Source: Peromyscus leucopus
Lineage: Eukaryota > Chordata > Mammalia > Rodentia > Cricetidae
DNA: 64,000 nt
NCBI RefSeq assembly: GCF_004664715.2
Contig: NC_051083.1
Span: 119,896,413-119,960,412, forward strand
Direction: 5' to 3'
Of the stretch, positions 52,059 to 61,464 are shown one piece after another; position 1 is the first letter of the stretch; every line of letters starts with the position of its first letter. A model generated the notes under the pieces. That model did no database searches. It had not been told where the DNA came from and worked only from the letters and a program-made list of their open reading frames with translations. The translations under genes and the position numbers were made by a program.

Positions 52059-52781
52059 GTGAAAGTGGAAGAGTTTAATCCCTTCAAGAGCTAAAAGGAG
52101 ATATGGACACAGGGCCCAAGCCCAAACCCAGAAGCAGTATCTAGGTGATAATCACTTGCAAATGAAAATTTAATTTTCTCCAAGGGAGTTTCACTGGGGA
52201 AACAAACTACTCTTGTGGGTAGGCTGCATGTCCAGAAGTAGATGGCCAACAGAAAATGAACTCAACAACATCTTTGGAAGTTCTTGTCTCATAATGTTGT
52301 ATTAGGACTTTTCCTTTTCTTTAATTAAAAAATATATCATAACTTTTTTTCTTTTTATGTTATTTTATTTATATTGTTCTTTCTTTTTACCCTACATATC
52401 CTTTTCATATACATTGTGGCTTCTAGTTTAGTGTTTTTATGGTATCCCTGAGGGTGTGGACCAGTGAACCAGTGGGTCTGTTTCATGTGCCTTCTCTTGG
52501 GCTGTTTTCCTTCTCTTTGTTTGTTTTGATCTATCATGATGTATCAGTGTTTGTTTTATCTTATTATATTTTATTATTATCCCTTAAAATTCTGTTTGTT
52601 TTCTAATGAGAGACAGAAGGGGGTGGATAAAGATGGGAGAGAAGTGTAGAGGAACTGGGAGTAGAGGGAGGGGAAACCATAATCAGGATATTTTATATGA
52701 AAACAATATATTTTCAATGAAATAAAAAAATTTAAAAAATACAAGTAGTATTTACTAATTTTTTTGCTTTTTTCTCTTCTT

Positions 52782-52850
52782 CCTCCCTCCCTCCCTCCCT
52801 CCCTCCCTCCCTCCCTCCCTTTCTTTTCTTTTTCTTTTCTTTTCTTTTAT
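52782..52850 (+). repeat. (CTCC)n and T-rich tract
   Basis: About 10 CCTC units, then TTTTC repeats, continuing into a reverse SINE remnant. Confidence 0.85.
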
Positions 52851-53049
52851 TTATGGGAGACAGGGTCTGACAGACCAGGCTGGCCTAGAAATTACATCAT
52901 GGCATACATCACCATACCTGGCTCTACTAAATTTATTGTTCACTCTGGAGAAGTATCAAACAGGTCAAGGGTAGAGCATATAGGATACATTTTTTACAGA
53001 ACTGTTAGTGATTGTAGAGAAAGAAATTACAACTTAAATTACCATAAAT

Positions 53050-53760
53050 ATAGCTGTGTATGGTGACTCACAACTATAATAACAACACTTGGGAGTCAGA
53101 GGCAGGTGGATATCTCTGAGTTTGAGGCCAGTCTTGTCTACAGAGTGAGTTACAGGACAGCCAGGGCTACACAGAGAAACCCTGTCTCAGGGGGAAAAAA
53201 ACCCCACAAAACAAACCAACAAACAAAGACCCCAACTGTAATCCCAACACTGGAAGTAGATGATCAGAAATTCAAGGCCATGCTTGGCTACATAGTAAGT
53301 TCAAGGCCAGTCTGAGGGACATGAGGGCCTGTCTTAAAAAACAAAAAGAGAAACCATCAAATAAAACAGCATATGCTAATTTTTTTTAAAAAATGTGTAT
53401 TAGCCAGGCATGGTGGTGCACACCTTTAATCTCATCACTCAGGAAGCAGACTCAGGCAAATCTCTGTGAATTTGAGGATAGCCTGGTCTACAAAGTGAGT
53501 TCCAGGATAGCCAAGGCTGTTACACAGAGAAACCCTGTCTCAAAATACAAAATCTATGTATTTATTTGATGTGTGTCTGCATGAGTTTATGCATACCATG
53601 TGTGTTCAGGTGCCCACTGAGGTCAAAGAGATACAGATATCCTGTAACTGGAATCACAGGCAGTTGTTAGGTGCCTGATGTGTTTGCTGGAACTGAACCA
53701 GAATCCTCTGCAAGGGTGCTCTTAACCACTGAGCCATCTCTCCAGCCCATGATATGCTAA
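53050..53760. mobile_element. B1 cluster and a B3
   Basis: Plus B1 53050-53210, plus partial B1 53230-53345, plus B1 53402-53555 (GCCAGGCATGGTGGTGCACACC) and reverse B3 53565-53750 (GGGCTGGAGAGATGGCTCAGTGG on minus). Confidence 0.8.
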
Positions 53761-54600
53761 TTTAATATCATATCTTAGAATAATTAAGTAGTCCATTCTA
53801 TGTCATGCTACACAAGAAATAACTTATAATTAAGTATATGCACCACTGTGTATTTATGTGTGTATGAAAATCAAAGAACGGAAAAGACAGAGCAATCACA
53901 TAGCAAAGCTCCTTTATGGAAGATGGGAGTGCAGCTCAGGTTGATGGTAGTTATCAAAGGGAAGTTTTGTCTTCTCTATAATCTTTTTCTTTTTCTTTCT
54001 TTTTTTTTTCTTTTGGAGGCAGGGTTTCTTTATGTAGCACTGGCTGTTCTGAAACTGGGGCAATGTAGACCAGGGTTTAAAGGTGTATGTATATCACTGT
54101 ACAAGGCTGTTTTGAGTTTTTGAAGGAGGTTTACACATAGTGTTGCTGGCTCTGCAGCTGGGGTCCCACTGTCTCTGTTCCTGGGGGCAGGGAGTGGGCA
54201 GATGCAGATTCAACGGCACAGATTCTGGGAGGTATGCAAGCAATCTCATTTATTACACAAAGGACTGAGGTATTTTACGTGTGTATGTGTGATGTCTGGT
54301 GGGCTCTGCTTCCAGTTGCTGTGGCATTTCTTGGTTTGCCCTGGGTCTTACTTTGGGAGTTGTCATCTTGGGGGTCTGGTTTCAGGCTCCTCTGTGTCAG
54401 GGTACTACTGCACATGTCAGAACTTTTTGTTTGCTTAAGGCGTGGCCCAGTGCTTTCCGCCTTACTCCACTCAATATAGTATTCTTGTACTATATAATTT
54501 TAAAAGCAACTAAATAAAATGAGCTATCTATATCAAGTCCTTCCATTTCATCACCTCTTGCTCAATTCTTAACCCACTCCTGTCTTTTATCTTGATCATT
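53760..54600. other. No gene seen
   Basis: A reverse B1 remnant at 54010-54110; otherwise unassigned. Overlapping ORFs of 72-81 codons at 54202-54517 show no domain and lie in three frames. Confidence 0.4.
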
Positions 54601-54617
54601 TCCCCAAAGGGCTAGCT

Positions 54618-54760
54618 TTCTCTCCCTCCCTCCCTCCCTCCCTCCCTCCCTCCCTCTCCCTCCCCCTCTCTCTCTCCCTCCTCTCTCTCCCTTCCTCCCT
54701 CCTCCCCCTCCCTCCTTCTGTCCCTTCCTCCCTTTGTCTTTCTTTTCCTTCATCTGACAG
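54618..54760 (+). repeat. Long polypyrimidine (CCTC/CTTC)n tract
   Basis: About 140 nt of nearly pure pyrimidine, including about 8 perfect CCCT units. Contiguous with a reverse B1-like SINE. Confidence 0.9.
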
Positions 54761-54764
54761 GGTC

Positions 54765-55440
54765 TCATATATCCCAATCTGGCCTTGAACTTCCTATGTA
54801 GCCAAAGATAACCTCACACTCCCAGTGTTCTTTGCTCTTCCTTCCCCCACCTAGTGCTGGAATTACATGTGTGCTCCAGCACCCCAGCTCCAAGAGCTTT
54901 CTTTTGATGTCTGTTACCAAACCAAAGAGAACATTTCTACTATTTAATTTCGCCTTTGATTCTCTGGCCCATTTCCCCCGTGAAATAGTCTCTTCCCCTG
55001 GCAACCAAATTCTGCATTTATATATGACATCATGTTCTTCAGGTTTTCTACCCAGATCCCTTTCTGCTGCTTCACTCAATCTGCAGTTCATCTTTTGTCA
55101 GACCACAAGTTACTGAATTTTCCAAAGATTGGTTGTATATCATCTTCTTGTTCTGTACCCTCCCTTCTCTCATTCATAAGCCATCAAGTCCTAACACCTA
55201 TCAGCATTCCGGAGACAAACATTTATCTGTAACCTCACTCTCCTATTTGTGCTTCTCAGAGTATACTATATTTAAATACAGGCGCTTGGTCTGAAACTAA
55301 TGAGTCATCCACGACACAGGTTCCCCTTTCTGTACTACTTGCCATCAAATACCACAACTACTGAAAACTCTGGTGTAGTGGTAACACCCGCATTACCGAT
55401 ACCCGTTCACCATGTCTGAGCGAGGGGCTGCGGATTAAAA
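54765..55440. other. Reverse B1 remnant, then unassigned sequence
   Basis: 54765-54890 is an old reverse B1. 54900-55440 has no feature I recognise. Confidence 0.4.
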
Positions 55441-55451
55441 AATAGAGACAA

Positions 55452-55620
55452 GCCGGGTGGTGGTGGCACATGCCTTTAGTCCCAGCACTCGGGAGGCAGA
55501 GCCAGGCGGATCTCTGTGAGTTCGAGGCCAGCCTGGGCTACCAAATGAGTTCCAAGAAAGGCGCAAAGCTACACAGAGAAACCCTGTCTTGAAAAACCAA
55601 AAACCAAAAAAAAAAAAAAA
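55452..55620 (+). mobile_element. B1 SINE
   Basis: GCCGGGTGGTGGTGGCACATGCC to poly(A). Keeps the cricetid GGCGCAAAGCTACACAG segment. Confidence 0.93.
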
Positions 55621-55889
55621 GAAAGAAAGAGGGAAGAAACCTTAAATACAGGCTTACAACACAAATGGAGGATCTCTGGAGGGCAGAAGTTCGCTACCAA
55701 TGGTCTACATTCTAGACCCAATGTTCTACATTCTTGCATCTAAGTTGTTTACACCTAATACAGGATGCAGGAACAAAGAACCTCCGGTAAGCGCAGGGAA
55801 TCTGAATAGGGAGGACATCTGGTCAAGGTTGGCAAGCAAGGCAGCAGCCACTCACAGTCGGGGTCCAGGGCCCACGGGGCCCACACTCT

Positions 55890-56250
55890 GGGTTGGTTGT
55901 TTGCTTGAAGATAGGGCCTCATAGATTCAGGCCTGGCCTGGAACTTGCTATGTAGATAAGGCTAGCCTTGAGCTACTAATGCTCTTGTCTCTAACACCCA
56001 AGTGCTGGGATTGCTCCAACTATACCTGGTTCAAATCCTCTCTTATATTTCCTGTATATATAATCTACAGTTCTTTATATATCACATTTATTTACTTTTG
56101 TGTATGTATGTGGGTGCATGTGTGCCATGTAGCATGTGTAGAGGTCTTATGATGATTTAAGGAATTAGTTTTCTCTTTTCCATGTAGGGCCTGGGGATCA
56201 GGCTTAGCAGCAAGGCCCTTTATCCACTGAGCTATCTTGCCATCCCTTTT
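55890..56250 (-). mobile_element. Reverse B1 and B3 remnants
   Basis: 55895-56035 reverse B1-like; 56095-56250 reverse B3 (GGGATGGCAAGATAGCTCAGTGG on minus). Confidence 0.65.
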
Positions 56251-56270
56251 TATATTTTTATTTATTTGAG

Positions 56271-56782
56271 AGAGGTATTGTGTTCCCCAAAATATTGTGC
56301 ACGATAATAATCTTATCTGGGGTCAGAGACGAGAACAGCCACAATATTAAATATAGAGGATAGGCAGTGGTAGCACATGCCTTTAACTCTAGCATTCCAG
56401 ATGCAGAAATCCCTCTGGATCTCTGTGAGTTCAAGGCCACATTGGAAATAGCCAAGCATGGTGACTCACACCTTTAATCCCAGAAAGCCAGCCTTTAATC
56501 CCAGGGAGTGATGGCAGAAAACAGAAAGATACATAAGGTGTGAGGACCAGAAACTAGCAGCTTTTAGCTGGTTAAGCTTTCAGGCTTTGGAGCACCAGTT
56601 CAGCTGAGATTCATTCTGTATGAGGACTCAGAGGTTTCCAGTCTGAGGAAACAGGATCAGCTGAGGAACTTGTGAGGTGAGGTAGCTGTGGCTTGTTCTG
56701 CTTCTCTGATCTTCCAGCATTCACCGCAATAACTGGCTTTAGGTTTGATGTAATTAACAAGACTTTTTAAGATTCATCTACA
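56271..56782 (+). mobile_element. ERV2-type solo LTR with B1-like modules
   Basis: 512 bp, AGAGGTATTGTGTTCCCC...ATTCATCTACA. Three CCTTTAA(T/C)(C/T)C modules lie inside (near 56380, 56471 and 56491). Close relative, in opposite orientation, of 24809-25306. No target duplication found. Confidence 0.72.
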
Positions 56783-56814
56783 GTTTCTTGCTTGTTTGTT
56801 TTTTTGTTCCTTTG

Positions 56815-57075
56815 TTTTTGTTTTTGAGTTTTGGTTTTTCAAGACAGGGTTTCTTTGTGTAGCCCTGACTGTCTTGGAACTCGCTCTATAGACCAGGCTG
56901 GCCTCAAAGTCACAGAGATCTGCCTGCCTTTGTAATGTTAGGATTAAAGGCTTGTATCACCACCACTCGGTTATACAGAGACAAGGTATCTTTAGCTGAG
57001 GCTTTCTGTAAACTCCTGATCTCCTGCCTCCCGAGATCTGGGGTTAAAGGTGTGTGCCACTACACCTGGCTGACG
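56815..57075 (-). mobile_element. Reverse B1 SINEs
   Basis: 56818-56972 is a near-complete reverse B1; 56985-57072 a second reverse fragment ending GCCACTACACCTGGC. Confidence 0.8.
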
Positions 57076-57219
57076 TTTTCTTTAATTTTTATTTTTCAGG
57101 GTTTCACCATGATACCAAGGCAAGGCAATCATTGATCATTTTATTCCTTACTCTCAGCCCCCCAAATAGCTGGTCAACAGACTTGGATCCCCTTTACTCA
57201 TTCCATCTTTCTTCTTTTC

Positions 57220-57222
<3 letters not shown>

Positions 57223-57281
<59 letters not shown>
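57223..57281 (+). repeat. (CT)n microsatellite
   Basis: About 29 CT units. Confidence 0.95.
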
Positions 57282-57284
<3 letters not shown>

Positions 57285-57340
57285 ACAATGTCTCTTAAAG
57301 CCTAGCCTGGCCTCAGACTTGATAGATAGTTAAGGATGCC

Positions 57341-57746
57341 TGTGTTTGCTAATTTTATGCCCACTGGACACAAGCTAGAGAGTCCTCTGAGGGGAGGGAA
57401 CCCCATTTGAGAAAATGCCTCCATCAGATTGGCCCCTAGGTAAGTTTGTAGGGCATGTTCTTAATCAGTGATTGGTGGGGGAGGGCCTAGCCCATGATGG
57501 ATGGTGCCATCCCTGGGCTGGTGGTCCTGGGTTCTATAAGAAAGCAGGCTGAGCAAGCCAGTAATTAGCACCCCCATGGCCTCTTCATTAGCTCCTGCCT
57601 CCAGGTTCCTGCCTCATTGAGTTCTTGTCTTGGCTTCCTTTGATGACGAACTGTTATATGGAATTATAATTGAAATAAACCCTTTCCTCCCCAACTTGCC
57701 TTGGTCATGGTGTCTCATCACAGCAACAGTAACCCTATCTAAGACA
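57341..57746 (+). mobile_element. MaLR/ERVL-type LTR splitting a B1
   Basis: TGTGTTTGCTAATTTTATGCCC... AATAAACCCTTTCCTCCCC... CTATCTAAGACA is the rodent MaLR order. Reverse-B1-like sequence lies on both sides, so the LTR inserted into a SINE. Confidence 0.75.
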
Positions 57747-57749
57747 ATG

Positions 57750-58320
57750 AGCTTGAACTTTGGATCCTCCTCCTTCTGTCTCCACCTCTGTCTTGCTGAA
57801 ATTACTGATACAGAGCACCACATTTGGCTCCATTTCCTTAATTATAGCTTTGGGATACAAATGATTTACACATTGATGGAGCCAAAAATTATTTGTATAA
57901 ATGACAAATATACTGTTTTAACTATGAAACTTAAAAATATTATTTATCTTACTTTTTTGTTTACTCATGTATGTGTGTGTGCCCTACATAGCCTGTAAGA
58001 CTCCATATTGGATTCCCTGGGGCTGGAGTTATAAGGAATTGTGAGCTGCTTTGTAGGGATGCTGGGAAATGAGTCCCCACTGAGCCATCATCTCTCCAGC
58101 CCCTTATCCACAAATATTTACTTAACCCAAAATTTCAAAGCGTTTTCTTGTGCTTTATTCTAAACATTTCATTGTTTTAACCTTGAAAATTTGTTTGTCA
58201 TCTATTTAGACTTAATTTGTATGTATACTATAAATTTTGCATCTTTTAGAAGCACCATTTTGAATTACCTCAATATTCTTGGGAAAAAAGAATTAACTAA
58301 AAATATGATAATTTATTTTT
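57750..58320. other. No gene; reverse B3 remnant
   Basis: 57960-58105 is a reverse B3-like SINE. The rest is AT-rich unassigned DNA. Confidence 0.45.
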
Positions 58321-58324
58321 GGAG

Positions 58325-58870
58325 GCTGGAGAGTAGTGGTGGCACACATCTTTAATCCCAGCACTTGGGAGGCATAGGCAAGCAGACCTCTGAATTTGAG
58401 GACAGCCTGGTATACAGAGTGAGTTCCAGAATAGCCAGGGCAACATAGAGAAACCCTGTTTCAAAAATAATCCAACAAAAAAGAGAACATACTGTTCTTG
58501 GAGAGAACCTGAGTTTGTGTTTCTAGCACATGAGTCAGGCAGTTCACAACTATCTGTACATAGAACTCCAGGGATTTCAGTGACCTCTTCTGGCCTCCAC
58601 ACGTACACTACAAATATGAGCATTCACTCACACAGACAGACAGACAGACAGACACACACACACACACACATACACACACACACACACACACAACACACAC
58701 ACACACTTAAAAAAAAGAATATCAGCCAGATGTGGTGGTGCACATGTACCTTTAATTCCAGCACTTGGGAGGCAAATGCAGGAAGATCTCTGAGTCTGAG
58801 GCCAGCCTGGTCTACTTAACAAGCTCCAAGATAGCCTGGGCTACATAGAGAGACCCTGTCTCAAAAAAAA
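58325..58870 (+). mobile_element. B1, B2-like and B1 SINEs with CA repeat
   Basis: B1 58325-58475, B2-like 58490-58630, (AGAC)n/(AC)n 58634-58708 and B1 58725-58870. Confidence 0.8.
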
Positions 58871-59210
58871 AATGAACCCCATATCCTCATACCACTACCC
58901 ATTGTAGATCCAGTTTCAGGCAAGCAGGCAGGTATCCTTCAGGCAGGCTGGACTACCACCATTCCCAACCAGACCCTGTAAACTACAAGCTCCAACCCTC
59001 CCAAATCCACCCACCCTCTGAGACCACATTGCTCCCTGAGAAAGAGCCCAGTAGCACCAATTGGACTAAGAGGACCAAGAGCTCTGATTGGACCAAAAGT
59101 GTCGATTGGACCAAGAAAGGCCTCCTCAGACAGAGATACCACTTGCACTGGTGGAGGAACAGATGGGTAGATGCCAGTACAAAAATACAGTCAGCAACAT
59201 AAAGACCAAT

Positions 59211-60240
59211 ATGGCACCATCAGCAAGACCTGAACATCCCAACACAGAAGAAGCAGAAGAAATCAACCTTAAAAATGACTTTAAGAAGAAGATAGAGGCC
59301 TTTAAAGAGGAAATGAAAAATTCCCTTAAAGAAATCGAGGAAAAGACAAACAAAAAATTGGAAGGAATCAATAAAACCCTTAAAGAAAGCTGAGAAAACC
59401 AAGAAAAAGCAATTAAACAGGAGAAGGAAACAGCTCAAGACTTGAAAATGAAATAGAGATAATAAAGAAGACACAAACTGAGGGAATGCTGGAAATGGAA
59501 AATCTGAGTAAATGAACAGGAACTACAGGTGCAAGCATAACCAACAGAATGCAAGAGATGGAAGAAAGAATCTTTGGCATTGAAGATACCATAGAGAACA
59601 TAGATTTGTCAGTCAAAGAAAACATTAAAGCCAACAAAGTCATAACACAAAATGTCCAGGAAATCTGGGACACCGTGCAAAGACCAAACCTAAGAATAAT
59701 AGAGTTAGATGAGGAGAATACTAGCTCAAAGGCACAGAAAAGATATTCAACAAAATCATAGGAGAAAACTTTCCCAACCTAAAGAAGGAAATGCCTATGA
59801 AGATACAAGAAGCTTACAGAAGCTAGTATACTGGATTGAAAAACAAGTCCCCTCGCCATATAATAATCAAACCACTAAACATACAGAATAAAGAAAAAAT
59901 ATTAAGAGCTGCAAAGGAAAAAGGCCAAGTAACATACAAAGGCAGACCCATCAGAATAACACCTGACTTCTCAATGGAGACTCTGAAAGCCAGAAGGTCC
60001 TGGACAGACATTATGTGGACACTAAGAGACCATTGATGCCAACCCAGACTACTATACCCAGCAAAACTCTCAATCACCATAGACAGAGTAAACAAAATAT
60101 TCCAAGACAAAACCAGATTTACACAATACCTATCCAGAAATCCAGCACTACAGAAAGCACTAGAAGGAAAAATCCAGCCTAAGGAAGCTAGATGTACTCA
60201 TGAAAGCACAGGCAATAGATAATCCCACACCAAAAAATAC
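59211..60240 (+). pseudogene. L1 ORF1 (RNA-binding nucleocapsid-like protein), broken
   Basis: ATGGCACCATCAGCAAGACC opens a Lys/Glu-rich coiled coil (FKEEMKNSLKEIEEKTNKK). A stop follows at about 59391. After further shifts the RRM/C-terminal part appears (ILRAAKEKGQVTYKGRPIRI and DFSMETLKARRSW at about 59900-60010). Confidence 0.85.
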
Positions 60241-60279
60241 CAAAGAAGGAAAACACACAACACTACCAATAAAAAATAA

Positions 60280-61405
60280 CAGGAATTAACAATCACTTGT
60301 CATTAATATCCCTTTATGTCAATGAACTCAATTTACCTATAAAAAGACACAGGCTAACAGAATGGATACAAAAACAGAATCCATCCTTCTGCTGCATACA
60401 AGAAACACACCTCAACTTCAAAGGTAGACACTACCTCAGAGTAAAAGGTTGGGAAAAGACGTTTCAATCAAATGAACTCAAGAAGCAAGCTGGTGTAGCT
60501 ATCCTAATATCTAACAAAATTAGACTTCAAACTAAAATCAATTGAAAGAGATTGGGAAGGACATTACATATTCATCACAGGAAAAATTCACCAAGATGAA
60601 GTCTCAATTCTGAACATTTATGCCCCAAATACAAGGGCACCCATATTTGTAAAAGAAACATTACTAAAGCTTAAATCATACATCAAACCCCACACACTAG
60701 TAGTGGGAGACTTAACACACCACTCTCACCAATGGACAGGTCTGCTAGACAGAAATTTAACAGATAAATAAGGGATCTAACAGATGTTATGACTCAAATG
60801 GACATAATAGATATCTACAGAACATTCCACCCTAACATAAAAGAATATACATTTTTTCTCAGCACCCCATGGAACCTTCTCTAAAATCTACCACATACTC
60901 GGTCACAAAGCAAATCTCAACAGATACAAGAAAATTGAAATAACCTCCTGTATTCTATTAGACCACCATGGCTTAAAGTAGATTTCAACAACAAATACTG
61001 CAGGAAACCTACAATCTCATGGAAACTGAATGGTACTTAACTAAATCACCACTAGGTCTAGGAAGAAATAAAGAAATTAAAGATGTCCTAGAATTCAATG
61101 AAGAGGAATGTACAACATACCCAAATTTATGGGACACTATGAATGCAGTGCTAAGAGGAAATTTCATACCACTAAAGGCCAAATAAAGAAACTGAAAAAA
61201 CCTCTCACTAGCGACTTAACAGCACACATGAAACCTCTAGAAGAAGAAGAAACAACCTCACCCAGGAGGAACAGTTGCCAGGAAATAATCAAATTGAGGG
61301 CTGAAATCAGTAAAATAGAAACAAAGAGAATACAAATAATGAAGCAAAGAGTTGATTCTTTAAGAAAGTCAACAAAATAGACAAGCCCTTACAAAACTAA
61401 CCAAG

Positions 61406-61464
<59 letters not shown>

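Larger units (their letters stand above)
48410..52740 (+). mobile_element. Long rodent L1-like 3' region with two LTR insertions
   Basis: Noncoding rodent repeat recognised by its order: GTCATCTCTTGTCAACAAATGGAG (48778), GGCAGGCACTTGGGGGAATTG (50342), ATCAGTGCCTTGCTCAGTC (50689), GAGATCCACAGCCAGACATTATG (50752), GGGTGGATAAAGATGGGAGAG (52621) and GGAAACCATAATCAGGATA (52672) before an A-rich end. I place it with old Lx-type L1 3' sequences; the family name is uncertain. LTRs at 48997-49553 and about 51627-52058 split it. Confidence 0.6.

Noticed and set aside
48410..52740. Long non-coding gene or exon cluster
   Set aside because: Sequence order matches a high-copy rodent interspersed repeat with LTR insertions; no splice-bounded unit.
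54562..54777. Glycine/arginine-rich minus ORF
   Set aside because: Produced by the polypyrimidine tract; resembles an RGG protein only by composition.
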